Source: Paenibacillus tritici (GTDB lineage: Bacteria; Bacillota; Bacilli; Paenibacillales; Paenibacillaceae). Taken from it: DNA of 64,000 bases. The position numbers and the translations under genes are program-made. The DNA is taken from assembly GCF_013204885.1 (NCBI RefSeq), contig NZ_JABMKX010000008.1, positions 310,001-374,000 on the forward strand. The letters run 5' to 3'. How positions within the stretch are numbered: position 1 is the stretch's first letter; every line of letters begins with the position of its first letter. The notes beneath the pieces are model-generated. The model searched no databases. It was not told the DNA's origin and worked only from the letters and a program-made list of their open reading frames with translations. Shown in pieces: positions 51,573-60,416 of the stretch.

Positions 51573-52505
51573 TCTGAACAGCTTATCTATGGAACCGCCT
51601 TCGATGATGATACGCGTGGCCTCTGCCAGCATAGGAGCTACCGAGAGTACTGCGAATCTGCTGGAATGCTCATCCGGCAGTGCAATCGAATCGGTGACCA
51701 CAATCTCGTCGATATTGGGGTGGTCCATCCGCTCCAGCGCATCTCCGGAGAACAGTCCGTGTGTAGCACAGACGATGCTGTTCCGGGCGCCCCGTTCCTT
51801 CAGGCCCTCCACCACATTGACGATGGTCGTTCCGGTATCAATCAGATCCTCTATGATGATCGGCGTTCTGCCTTCAACATCCCCGATGACATGCGTAATT
51901 ACCGATTCATTATGGGCCGGACGTTTCTTGATCATGATCGCAAACGGCGAATCCAGCCGGCTGGCCAGCTTCTCCGCCATGGAGGCGCGTCCCGCATCCG
52001 GCGATACCACGACCAGATCAGTAAGACCCTTCACCTTCAAATAACCGCTGATCAGATCGAGCGCTGTCAGATGGTCCACCGGGATATTGAAGAATCCCTG
52101 AATAGCTGCGGCATGCAGATCAATGGTAATTACGCGGGTCGCCCCTGCTGTGGTCAGCACATCGGCAACCATTTTGGCCGAGATCGGCTCACGCGGTGCG
52201 GATTTGCGTTCCTGCCGGGCATACCCGTAATAAGGGACGATAATGTTCACTGTTCTTGCCGATGCACGTTTGGCTGCATCAATCATGACCAGCAGCTCTA
52301 CAAACAGCTCGTTAATCGGATGAGCCAGGGATTGCACCAAAAATACGTCGCAGTTCCGGATGCTCTCTTCATAATGCACATAAATCTCGCCGCTTTTGAA
52401 ACGTGTCAGCTTGATCAGGCCAAGCGGTGCACCAAGGCGCTCCGCGATGTCAGCGGCCAGCTTCGGATTCGACGAACCGGAAAAAATCCGTAATTGATGA
52501 TGCAT
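51558..52505 (-). CDS. prs: Ribose-phosphate pyrophosphokinase (his-operon copy)
   Basis: Makes PRPP, the first substrate of histidine synthesis. 315 residues. ATP-binding and phosphoribosyl regions are recognisable (YYGYARQERKSAPREPISAKMVADVL; IIIEDLIDTGTTIVN), but the PRPP loop reads VVSPDAGRASMAEKLA and EDLIDTGTT where the housekeeping enzyme has SPDHGGVTRARK-like and DDxIDTAGT. It may be a paralogue dedicated to the his pathway rather than the main prs. It is the last gene of the operon, 23 bases after the histidinol phosphatase. Confidence 0.9.
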   Translation of the reverse strand: MHHQLRIFSGSSNPKLAADIAERLGAPLGLIKLTRFKSGEIYVHYEESIRNCDVFLVQSLAHPINELFVELLVMIDAAKRASARTVNIIVPYYGYARQERKSAPREPISAKMVADVLTTAGATRVITIDLHAAAIQGFFNIPVDHLTALDLISGYLKVKGLTDLVVVSPDAGRASMAEKLASRLDSPFAIMIKKRPAHNESVITHVIGDVEGRTPIIIEDLIDTGTTIVNVVEGLKERGARNSIVCATHGLFSGDALERMDHPNIDEIVVTDSIALPDEHSSRFAVLSVAPMLAEATRIIIEGGSIDKLFRDAGI

Positions 52506-52527
52506 AGTACCCTCCTGGGATTATAAT

Positions 52528-53355
52528 TTATATTTCAAACGGGACAAGTGTACGGCGGCGCCCTTCGAATACTGCCAGTTCACGGAAGCCTGTATGCCAG
52601 AGCAATTGCCGGGCCTCTGTTAAGCCGTCTCCCAGCTTCATGGGATCATGCGCGTCGGAGCCTACAGTGAGCGGAATACCCAGCGCAAGCGCCTGAGCAA
52701 TCACATGCTCCGCCGGGAACATCTCGGCGCAGGGTTTGGTCAGTCCGGAAGCATTCAGCTCCATCGCGATTCCGCTGCCTGCAATCACCTTCAGTGTCTC
52801 CAGCTCAAGCATCCTGACCTCTGCGGTGTCCTCTGGCGTCTGCGGTCCGTAACCGAACCGTTTAATGACATCCATATGTCCTATAATATCATATAATCCC
52901 GATAACGCCGACTTCTGCACAGCATCATAATAACGGCGGTATACGCTCATTACATCCTGGCCTTCCCAGCCCTGAGTCTGCCGGTGGTCTGTAATATCCC
53001 ACTCCCCGAGGAAATGCACCGACCCGATCAGATAGTCCCAGGGATACGGCGCTAAAAGCTCGCGGATCTGCTCCTCGTATCCCTCGATATAATCGGCTTC
53101 AAGCCCTACCCGCAGCTCAATCGTTCCACGGTAGCGCTCCTTCAGCGTAAGGCACTCCTCCACATAATACGGAAGCTCGGCGAGCGGCATCGCCATCTCG
53201 GGATAATACTGCTCCGGATCTACATGGATCAGCGGCAGATGGTCCGACAGCCCAAGCTGCTGGAGCCCCAGCGCGATTCCGCGCTGGACATACTCTTCAA
53301 GCTTCCCCACGGCATGACCGCAGCGCTCATGGTGGGTATGGTAATCAATAAGCAT
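52528..53355 (-). CDS. hisJ: Histidinol-phosphatase, PHP type
   Basis: Removes phosphate from histidinol phosphate. 275 residues, PHP-family (not HAD). The first metal motif is DYHTHHERCGHAVG, and later GSVHFLGEW, GHMDVIKRFG and GSDAHDP are the PHP ligands. It fills the step absent from the short HisB, which here is dehydratase only. It overlaps no neighbour; about 15 bases separate it from hisIE. Confidence 0.93.
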   Translation of the reverse strand: MLIDYHTHHERCGHAVGKLEEYVQRGIALGLQQLGLSDHLPLIHVDPEQYYPEMAMPLAELPYYVEECLTLKERYRGTIELRVGLEADYIEGYEEQIRELLAPYPWDYLIGSVHFLGEWDITDHRQTQGWEGQDVMSVYRRYYDAVQKSALSGLYDIIGHMDVIKRFGYGPQTPEDTAEVRMLELETLKVIAGSGIAMELNASGLTKPCAEMFPAEHVIAQALALGIPLTVGSDAHDPMKLGDGLTEARQLLWHTGFRELAVFEGRRRTLVPFEI

Positions 53356-53370
53356 CCTGAAGCGCCCCTC

Positions 53371-54087
53371 CTAGTCCCGCCGAGGCCGTTCATGGCGGGC
53401 GCTCAGCTCTTCCAGAATCTCATCCAGCGGAAGCTTGCGTTCCTGCAGCAGTACGAGTAAGTGGTAGATCAGATCGCTGACTTCCAGGCGCAGCTCGGCA
53501 TTATCTTTATTTTTGGCGGCGATGATTGTCTCAGAGGCTTCCTCACCGACCTTCTTCAGGATCTTATCCACGCCCTTGTCGAACAGATACGTAGTATACG
53601 CCCCCTCCGGACGGTTCACTTCGCGCTCGGCAATCACCCGCTCCAGCTCACCCAGTACCGCAAACCGGCCGCTCTCTGCATCAGCAGTGTTAACGGCAGC
53701 CTCAGCAGCTTCAACAGTTGCCGGTGAATCGAGCGGAATCTCCCGGAAGAAGCAGCTGTTCTCCCCGGTATGGCAGGCCGGGCCTTCCGGCACCACCTTC
53801 ACCAGCAGCGTATCGCTGTCACAATCGTAATGGATCGAGGTGATAGCCTGCGTATTGCCCGACGTTCCGCCCTTGTGCCACAGCTCGCTGCGCGAACGGC
53901 TCCAGAACCAGGTCTGGCCGCTGGTAAGCGACAGGCGCAGCGACTCCGGGTTCATATAGGCGAACATTAATACCTCAAGGGTACGCGCATCCTGAACTAC
54001 AGCAGGCAGCAGGCCCGATTCATTCCAGCGGATGCCCGCTACCGCATTGTCCTGGTTCAGTGCTATATCCTTCTTGTCCTCGCTCAT
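53371..54087 (-). CDS. hisIE: Bifunctional phosphoribosyl-AMP cyclohydrolase / phosphoribosyl-ATP pyrophosphatase
   Basis: Steps 2 and 3 of histidine synthesis in one protein. 238 residues: HisI domain first (about 20-125, LMFAYMNPESLRLSLTSGQTWFWSRSRSELWHKG with zinc ligands in IHYDCDSDTLLVKV) and HisE domain second (about 145-235, LFDKGVDKILKKVGEEASETIIAAKN). The start overlaps the hisF stop (ATGA), so the two are coupled. Confidence 0.96.
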   Translation of the reverse strand: MSEDKKDIALNQDNAVAGIRWNESGLLPAVVQDARTLEVLMFAYMNPESLRLSLTSGQTWFWSRSRSELWHKGGTSGNTQAITSIHYDCDSDTLLVKVVPEGPACHTGENSCFFREIPLDSPATVEAAEAAVNTADAESGRFAVLGELERVIAEREVNRPEGAYTTYLFDKGVDKILKKVGEEASETIIAAKNKDNAELRLEVSDLIYHLLVLLQERKLPLDEILEELSARHERPRRD

Positions 54088-54842
54088 CGGATCTCTACCC
54101 CTCTTTGCTTCAGATCAGCCTTCAGATCATGAATAGCAATCTCTTTATAGTGAAAAATCGTTGCCGCAAGGCCCGCATCCGCTTTGCCTTCGGTAAACAC
54201 ATCATAGAAATGTTCAATTCTCCCTGCACCGCCGGAAGCAATCACAGGAATGCTCAGCAGATCACAGACCGCCGCCGTCAGCTTCAGATCGAAGCCGTCC
54301 TTGGTACCGTCGGCATCCATGCTCGTAAGCAGAATCTCGCCGGCACCCAGCCGCTCGGCCTCCTTCGCCCAGGTCAATGCCCGGATACCGGTTGGCTTAC
54401 GTCCGCCATGCGTGTACACTTCCCATTCGCCCCAAGCCTCATTATATTTGGCGTCCATTGCCAGCACAATACACTGGGAGCCGAAGTGGCGGGCCCCCTC
54501 CAGAATAAGCTGGGGGTTATTGACGGCTGCCGTATTAATGCCGATTTTGTCCGCCCCGGCGCGCAGAATCCGCTTCATATCCTCCGGAGTGGAGATCCCC
54601 CCGCCCACTGTGAAGGGAATGGCAATCTCCCCGGCTGTCTGCCGGACCACTTCGATCATGGTTGCCCGGCCTTCCACAGAAGCGGATATATCCAGAAATA
54701 CCAGCTCATCCGCCCCCTCGCGGTCATACAGCGCCGCCAGCTCCACCGGATCTCCGGCATCGCGCAGATTTACAAAATTCACGCCTTTTACCACACGCCC
54801 GTCCTTCACATCCAGACAGGGGATAATCCGTTTAGCCAACAT
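54084..54842 (-). CDS. hisF: Imidazole glycerol phosphate synthase, cyclase subunit
   Basis: With HisH it forms imidazole glycerol phosphate and AICAR. 252 residues, TIM barrel. N-terminal MLAKRIIPCLDVKDGRVVKG, catalytic Asp in CLDV and a second in SMDADGTKDG. Start ATG 54842 has AAGGAGGGG upstream; the longer open frame runs into hisA. Confidence 0.96.
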   Translation of the reverse strand: MLAKRIIPCLDVKDGRVVKGVNFVNLRDAGDPVELAALYDREGADELVFLDISASVEGRATMIEVVRQTAGEIAIPFTVGGGISTPEDMKRILRAGADKIGINTAAVNNPQLILEGARHFGSQCIVLAMDAKYNEAWGEWEVYTHGGRKPTGIRALTWAKEAERLGAGEILLTSMDADGTKDGFDLKLTAAVCDLLSIPVIASGGAGRIEHFYDVFTEGKADAGLAATIFHYKEIAIHDLKADLKQRGVEIR

Positions 54843-54867
54843 TCCAAGACCCCTCCTTAGTATAGGC

Positions 54868-55617
54868 TTACCGCAATCCGGAGGACTGGCCCAAGGCCTG
54901 TAGCGCTTCCGCCAAATCAATATTACCGGTATACAGCGCCTTGCCGACAATAGCTCCGCCGATTCCGCTGCCGCTGTGTTCGTTCAGGCGCTGCAGATCC
55001 TCAAGACTCGTCACACCGCCGGAGGCGATGACCGTTCTACCGCTCGCCCCGGCCATAGACAGAATCCCTTCCACGTTCGGCCCCTGCATCATCCCGTCAC
55101 GGGAGATATCGGTGTAGATGAAGGTCTCTGCGCCTTTGGCGGCCAACTCTTTGGCCAGATCCTCCGCGCGGACCTCAGAGGTATTAAGCCATCCGTGCGT
55201 AGCTACGTAGCCGTTCCGTGCGTCAATGCCAATGGCCACCTTATCGCCATACTTGGCAAGTACAGCTTCGGTAAAAGCATGATCATTGATCGCCGCCGTT
55301 CCGATAATCACCCGGCTGATGCCAAGACCCAGCAGCTTCTCCACATCGGCAAGCGTGCGGAGACCGCCGCCGACCTGCACAGGAACATTCGCATTGCGGG
55401 CAATGGCTCCGATGATGGCGTCATTGACCGGATGCCCGGCTTTGGCTCCATCCAGATCTACCAGGTGGATATACCGTCCACCCTGCTCCTCCCACGATTT
55501 TGCCACCTTCACCGGGCTGTCGTTGTAGATGGTCTCCTGAGCGTAATCGCCCTGCTGTAACCGGACACACTTCCCGTCCCGGATATCAATGGCCGGATAT
55601 ATGATAAAAGAAGACAT
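54868..55617 (-). CDS. hisA: Phosphoribosylformimino-5-aminoimidazole carboxamide ribotide isomerase
   Basis: Opens the ribose in histidine step 4. 249 residues, TIM barrel related to HisF. YPAIDIRDGKCVRLQQGDY at the start with catalytic Asp in AIDI, VGGGLRTLADVEKLL and YTDISRDGMMQG are typical. Between hisH and hisF as usual. Confidence 0.96.
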   Translation of the reverse strand: MSSFIIYPAIDIRDGKCVRLQQGDYAQETIYNDSPVKVAKSWEEQGGRYIHLVDLDGAKAGHPVNDAIIGAIARNANVPVQVGGGLRTLADVEKLLGLGISRVIIGTAAINDHAFTEAVLAKYGDKVAIGIDARNGYVATHGWLNTSEVRAEDLAKELAAKGAETFIYTDISRDGMMQGPNVEGILSMAGASGRTVIASGGVTSLEDLQRLNEHSGSGIGGAIVGKALYTGNIDLAEALQALGQSSGLR

Positions 55618-55661
55618 GAATACTCCCCGCTTTCATTGCAATATTGTTATTCTGGCAGGCC

Positions 55662-56285
55662 TTAAGCCTGCTGTGCCTGGAGCTGCAGGAAATTGCCCAG
55701 CAGCTGGATGCCAAGCTCTCCGCTTTTCTCCGGGTGGAACTGCATTCCATATACATTACCCCGCCCCACTACAGCCGTTACCGGATGCCCGTAGTCCGTG
55801 ACGGCAAGCAGATCGCTGTCGGCTGCGGCAAGCGCGTGATAGGAGTGAACGAAGTAGACATGCCCCTCCGTTAAGCCCTTCAGGAGCGGACTCTCCGGCT
55901 GGAGGAAGCTCAGCTTGTTCCAGCCCATATGCGGCACCTTGTAGCCGTCACGGGGCGCGAAGCGCACCACCGAGCCCGGCAGAAGCTCCAGGCCCTTATG
56001 CTCGCCATGCTCCTCGCTGCTGCTGAACAGCAGCTGCATCCCGAGGCAGATGCCCAGCACCGGCTGTCCCGCTTCTGCTGCGGCCCGGACTACCACATCC
56101 ATTCCGCTCTCGCGGAGGTGCTCCATCGCATCGCCAAAGGCACCGACACCGGGCAGAATCACGCTGTCTGCGGCCAGAATGGCAGCGGCATCGGCCGTTA
56201 CAAGACTCGTATAGCCCAGCCGCTCTACCGCCTTACTGACACTGTGCAGGTTGCCCATGCCGTAATCGACGATTGCAACGGCCAT
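55662..56285 (-). CDS. hisH: Imidazole glycerol phosphate synthase, glutaminase subunit
   Basis: Class I glutamine amidotransferase that feeds ammonia to HisF. 207 residues. Nucleophile Cys in LGICLGMQLLF; oxyanion region LPGVGAFGDAM; His-x-Glu in GMQFHPEKS. It starts one base after the hisB stop (TAG-C-ATG). Confidence 0.96.
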   Translation of the reverse strand: MAVAIVDYGMGNLHSVSKAVERLGYTSLVTADAAAILAADSVILPGVGAFGDAMEHLRESGMDVVVRAAAEAGQPVLGICLGMQLLFSSSEEHGEHKGLELLPGSVVRFAPRDGYKVPHMGWNKLSFLQPESPLLKGLTEGHVYFVHSYHALAAADSDLLAVTDYGHPVTAVVGRGNVYGMQFHPEKSGELGIQLLGNFLQLQAQQA

Positions 56286-56286
56286 G

Positions 56287-56898
56287 CTACAGCACTCCCT
56301 TCGTCGAAGGTACGCCCTTCACCCGGGGATCAACCAGTGTCGCCTCATCCAGCGCCCGTCCCAGTGCCTTGAAGACCGCTTCAATCATGTGGTGGGTGTT
56401 GGAGCCGTAATGGACGATGACATGCAGCGTGATTCTGGCTTCCAGCGCGAATTTCCAGAGGAATTCATGAACGAGCTCCGTAGAGAAGCTGCCCACCTGC
56501 TGTGAAGGATACTCCGCCCGGTATTCGAAATGCGGCCGGTTGCTGATATCAATCACTACCTGAGCCAGCGCTTCATCCATAGGGACGAAGACACTTGCGT
56601 AACGTTTGATCCCTTTTTTGTCGCCCAGCGCTTCGCGCAGAGCCTGTCCCAGACAGATGCCGATGTCCTCTACCGTGTGATGGTCATCAATATCAATGTC
56701 GCCCCGTGCCTGCACGTTCAGGTCAAACTGTCCATGCTTCGTGAACAGGTCCAGCATATGATTCAAGAAAGGCACATCGGTCTCCAGTTCCGAAACCCCG
56801 CTGCCGTCTACGGCAAAGGTTAACTTGATGTCCGTTTCGTTGGTTGTACGGCTAAGCCCGGCCTTGCGCAGCGCCTGTTCGTTATTATTGTTCTCCAT
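56287..56898 (-). CDS. hisB: Imidazoleglycerol-phosphate dehydratase
   Basis: Histidine step 6. 203 residues, monofunctional (no phosphatase domain). Metal-binding DHHTVEDIGICLGQALREALG and late HYGSNTHHMIEAVFKALG match the family. The start ATG 56898 (MENNNN) has AGGTGGAG upstream; this overlaps the hisD stop (56885) by 14 bases, so it is coupled. Confidence 0.95.
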   Translation of the reverse strand: MENNNNEQALRKAGLSRTTNETDIKLTFAVDGSGVSELETDVPFLNHMLDLFTKHGQFDLNVQARGDIDIDDHHTVEDIGICLGQALREALGDKKGIKRYASVFVPMDEALAQVVIDISNRPHFEYRAEYPSQQVGSFSTELVHEFLWKFALEARITLHVIVHYGSNTHHMIEAVFKALGRALDEATLVDPRVKGVPSTKGVL

Positions 56899-58195
56899 TT
56901 CCGTCTCCACCTTTCGCTTCCTTCTCCAGCCGGATTTCAATTGCACGTGCATGGCCCTCCAGCCCCTCACGCCGGGCAAGCTCCATAATCGCCGCCCCGT
57001 CCCGCAGCAGCGCTTCCTTGCTGTAATAGATCAGGCTGGATTTCTTAATGAAATCATCCACATCTACAGGCGAGGAGAACCGCGCCGTACCGTTCGTCGG
57101 TATAATGTGGTTCGGTCCGGCGAAGTAATCGCCGACCGGCTCCGAGCTATACGGCCCGAGGAAGATGGCCCCGGCGTTCTCAATCGCGCCGGTCAGCGCC
57201 ATCGGGTCGTTCACGACAATCTCCAGATGCTCCGGCGCCAGCCGGTTCACCACGGAGATGCCCTCGTTCAGCGATTCTACGACGATAATCGCGCCGTAGT
57301 TCTCGACCGAGGCCCGCGCGATTGTCTCGCGCGGCAACGTCAACAGCTGCCGCTCTACCTCGGCAGCCACCTCCTCCGCGAGACGCTGCGACGGCGTCAC
57401 GAGGATCGCCGACGCCATCTCGTCGTGCTCGGCCTGCGAGAGCAGGTCGGCCGCGATGTAGGCGGCCTCGGCGGTATCGTCGGCGAGCACGACGATCTCG
57501 CTCGGTCCGGCGATGCTGTCGATATCGACAGCGCCGTAGACCTCGCGTTTGGCCAGGGCCACGTAGATGTTCCCTGGCCCGCAGATCTTATCGACCGGCA
57601 CGATCGACTCCGTGCCGAAGGCCAGGGCGGCGATCGCCTGCGCGCCGCCCACGCGGTAGATCTCGTGTACGCCTGCTTCAGCGGCGGCCACGAGAATATA
57701 GGGATCAATGCCTTCGCTGCCGCCCGTCGAAGGCGGGGTAACCATCACGATCTCCGGCACGCCGGCAATCTGTGCCGGAATCACGTTCATCAGCACCGAG
57801 GACGGATAGGCTGCCTTGCCGCCGGGAACATAGACGCCCACACGCTTCAGCGGGCGGATGATCTGGCCGAGGACCGTGCCGTCCGGCTGCAGATCCATCC
57901 AGGAATTGCGTTTCTGCCGCGCATGGAACGCACGGATATTAACGGCTGCCGCACGGATCGCCGTCACGAAAGACTCCTCTACCCGGCCGTAGGCGGCTTC
58001 AAGCTCCTCCGGTGTGACCCGCAGCTGCGCAGGCGTCAGCACAGCGCCGTCGAAGCGCTCCGTATACCGGAGCAGCGCTGCATCGCCTTCCTGCTTGATA
58101 CCGGCCACGATCTCACGTACGGCCTTGTTCTGCTCCGGCGTGCCGTATTCCACTTCACGCTGCAGCTTAAATTCCTTACTGGACTGAATCTTCAC
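56885..58195 (-). CDS. hisD: Histidinol dehydrogenase
   Basis: Oxidises histidinol to histidine in two steps. 436 residues. Motifs include VYVPGGKAAYPSSVLMNVIPA, ICGPGNIYVALAKREVYG and the zinc/active-site GAIFLGPYSSEPVGDYFAGPNHIIPT. Start: GTG 58195 (MKIQSSKEF) with AAGGGGG upstream; the longer frame would overlap hisG. A stretch near 57310-57750 is richer in G+C than its neighbours, but the reading frame is intact. Confidence 0.95.
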   Translation of the reverse strand: MKIQSSKEFKLQREVEYGTPEQNKAVREIVAGIKQEGDAALLRYTERFDGAVLTPAQLRVTPEELEAAYGRVEESFVTAIRAAAVNIRAFHARQKRNSWMDLQPDGTVLGQIIRPLKRVGVYVPGGKAAYPSSVLMNVIPAQIAGVPEIVMVTPPSTGGSEGIDPYILVAAAEAGVHEIYRVGGAQAIAALAFGTESIVPVDKICGPGNIYVALAKREVYGAVDIDSIAGPSEIVVLADDTAEAAYIAADLLSQAEHDEMASAILVTPSQRLAEEVAAEVERQLLTLPRETIARASVENYGAIIVVESLNEGISVVNRLAPEHLEIVVNDPMALTGAIENAGAIFLGPYSSEPVGDYFAGPNHIIPTNGTARFSSPVDVDDFIKKSSLIYYSKEALLRDGAAIMELARREGLEGHARAIEIRLEKEAKGGDGNGEQ

Positions 58196-58230
58196 CGCTG
58201 CTTCCCCCTTGAACTCTATATTTACTAAGA

Positions 58231-58878
58231 TTATTTCATCTGCAGCCCCGGGCCTGCAATAACGGCCTGCAGGCGGTCGCACAGCTGTTGAATCTCCGCA
58301 TTCTTCATCCGGTAGCTTACCCGGTTCGCCACCAGGCGGCTGGTGATCTCGAAGATGCTGGTCATCTCAACCAGCCCATTGTCCTTCAGCGTCTGCCCGG
58401 TCTCAACCATGTCCACGATCCGGTCGGCCAGGCCGATCAGCGGCGCCAGCTCGATGGAGCCGTTCAGCTTCACAACCTCCACCTGCTGGCCCTGCTCACG
58501 GAAGTACCTTGAGGCCACATTCGGGTATTTGGTAGCTACCCGCTGCTGAATGCCCGGCTGCCAGTTCGGAAGCCCGATAATCGACATCCGGCAGCGGGCA
58601 ATTCCCAGATCAAGCAGTTCGTAGACATCGCGGCTTTCTTCCAATAATACGTCTTTGCCGACAATGCCGATATCCGCTACCCCATACTCTACATAGGTAG
58701 GTACATCCACCGGCTTGGCAAGAATGAACTCCATTCCGGCTTCCGGCAGTGAAATCACCAGCTTGCGCGATTCTTCTCCGTCTGGAGGAATCGGCAGTCC
58801 CGCCTGGCGGAACAGCTCTGCCGCTTTATTGTAAATCCGGCCTTTCGGCATGGCCACCTTAAGAATCTGTGCCATCAT
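58231..58878 (-). CDS. hisG: ATP phosphoribosyltransferase, short form
   Basis: First committed histidine step: ATP + PRPP to phosphoribosyl-ATP, normally feedback-inhibited by histidine. 215 residues, so it lacks the regulatory C-terminal domain and needs HisZ. Motifs: VAMPKGRIYNKAAEL and the PRPP-binding DRIVDMVETGQTLKDNGL. Start ATG 58878 (MMAQIL) with GGAGG upstream. Confidence 0.95.
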   Translation of the reverse strand: MMAQILKVAMPKGRIYNKAAELFRQAGLPIPPDGEESRKLVISLPEAGMEFILAKPVDVPTYVEYGVADIGIVGKDVLLEESRDVYELLDLGIARCRMSIIGLPNWQPGIQQRVATKYPNVASRYFREQGQQVEVVKLNGSIELAPLIGLADRIVDMVETGQTLKDNGLVEMTSIFEITSRLVANRVSYRMKNAEIQQLCDRLQAVIAGPGLQMK

Positions 58879-58966
58879 TACCCGCCTCCGTTTCGTATTT
58901 CCGCTTCTATAGGTGATCATTGTTTCATTATTTTAATAAAGTCTCCATTCATGCAGACAGCTTCAC

Positions 58967-60190
58967 TCACCCATGCTCACTGACAAAAGACACGAACGTA
59001 TAAATCTCGCCGTACCGCTCACCCTCTGCCTCAATCGTATCCGCATCCAGCCGCTTCACGGTCTTCAGCTCCTCCGGGCCTGATGCCAGCCGTGTAACTA
59101 CAGCATGACCTTCCGTCCGCAGGCGCGCTGCTTCGGTTAGGCCCTCCTGGCGCCGGAGTGCATCATACTGGACCAGAATCGGCAGCTCTTCCTCTTCAGG
59201 CAGCCCGGATACACCATCCAGAATACGGTTGGTCTTCAGCGAGAAGCCCGTCGAGGGGATGGGCCGCCCGAACTGCTGAAGCAGATTGTCATACCGGCCG
59301 CCGCTGCATACCGGGAAGCCCAGCTCAGCAGCATAACCCTCAAAGGTCATTCCGGTATAGTAAGAGAAATCACCGATCATCGTCAGATCAATCAGCACGT
59401 GCTGAGAGACGCCGTAGGCAACCAGAACTTCCCATACCTTACACAGATGCTCAATCGAAGCGCGTGCCAGCGGATGATTGCTTAACTCCAGCGCCTGGCC
59501 ACAGATCTCCTTGCCGCCCCGCAGCCGAAGCAATCCGTCCAGCTCCTGCTTCTGGGCTTCGGATAGCTCAAGACGCCGCAGCGTCTCACGGAAGGCTACA
59601 TAATCCCGGCTGAGCAGGTGGCTCTTGAGCTCCTCCTGAGCCTGCGGCAGACCGGACACAGCTTCCTGGAAGAGACCGTCGAGGAAGCCGACATGCCCTA
59701 TCGCTATTTTGAAAGACTTCACACCCGCCGCCTGCAGCGAGGCAATGGCCAGTGCGACCACCTCAGCGTCCGCCTCCGGTGAATCATCCCCGACAAGCTC
59801 TACGCCGGTCTGATAGAATTCCGCCTCCCGGCCGGCTTCCTCTTCAATCGCCCGGAAGACGTTGGCGTGATAGGACAGACGCAGCGGCAGCGGCTCATCC
59901 TTCAATAGAGAAGAGACCACACGGGCCACAGGAGCTGTCATTTCCGAGCGCAGCACCAGAGCCTGACCACGGTTGTTAAGCAATTTATACAGCTTCTGAT
60001 CTGATGTAGAGCTGGCCACACCGACCGTATCATAATATTCAAGGGTAGGCGTAATCATCTGCCGGTAACCCCAGCGGCTCATGCAGTGAAGTACATCATT
60101 CTCAATCTTGCGCAGCTTCGTTACCGCACGCGGGAGATAATCCCTTACGCCGGCAGGCTTTTCAAATCCCTTTGGTTTGGCCATCTTCAT
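58967..60190 (-). CDS. hisZ: ATP phosphoribosyltransferase regulatory subunit HisZ
   Basis: A histidyl-tRNA synthetase-like protein that activates and regulates the short HisG. 407 residues. It keeps class II synthetase-like motifs (GVRDYLPRAVTKLRKIE; ALVLRSEMTAPVARVVS; FSYYTGMTFEGYAAELGFPVCSGGRYDNLL) but lacks the tRNA-binding domain. It starts ATG 60190 with GAGGTG upstream. First gene of the his operon. Confidence 0.95.
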   Translation of the reverse strand: MKMAKPKGFEKPAGVRDYLPRAVTKLRKIENDVLHCMSRWGYRQMITPTLEYYDTVGVASSTSDQKLYKLLNNRGQALVLRSEMTAPVARVVSSLLKDEPLPLRLSYHANVFRAIEEEAGREAEFYQTGVELVGDDSPEADAEVVALAIASLQAAGVKSFKIAIGHVGFLDGLFQEAVSGLPQAQEELKSHLLSRDYVAFRETLRRLELSEAQKQELDGLLRLRGGKEICGQALELSNHPLARASIEHLCKVWEVLVAYGVSQHVLIDLTMIGDFSYYTGMTFEGYAAELGFPVCSGGRYDNLLQQFGRPIPSTGFSLKTNRILDGVSGLPEEEELPILVQYDALRRQEGLTEAARLRTEGHAVVTRLASGPEELKTVKRLDADTIEAEGERYGEIYTFVSFVSEHG

Positions 60191-60230
60191 TGTTCACCTC
60201 ATCAGATATGTTAAGAGAGTATCATCAAAT

Positions 60231-60261
60231 ACTTTATCATGGTAAAGTGGTAGTAAAGTAA
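60231..60261. promoter_or_regulatory. Repeated TAAAGT motif in hisZ leader; candidate operator
   Basis: TACTTTA-tcatgg-TAAAGT is an inverted repeat, and TAAAGT occurs again 12 bases on. The block lies just downstream of the predicted hisZ promoter, where a repressor could act. No T-box or leader peptide was seen. Confidence 0.4.
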
Positions 60262-60273
60262 AGCAGTGGCAAT

Positions 60274-60303
60274 ATCGTATCACGGACCATCCTTTTGCGT
60301 CAA
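60274..60303 (-). promoter_or_regulatory. Promoter of the his operon
   Basis: TTGACG (60298-60303) and TACGAT (60274-60279), 18 bases apart on the minus strand, about 85 bp before hisZ. Confidence 0.7.
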
Positions 60304-60416
60304 CATTTTGCCACCGGGATAACCGGCGAATATAATAAGTTAATATGATTGTACTTTATTTCCTGCATTAAGTATTCCCGGTATCTATTTCAGAAGCAGA
60401 AAGAAGGACTGACGGC

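Noticed and set aside
57310..57750. G+C-rich stretch in hisD as a possible foreign insert
   Set aside because: The HisD reading frame and motifs are continuous; only codon use differs locally.
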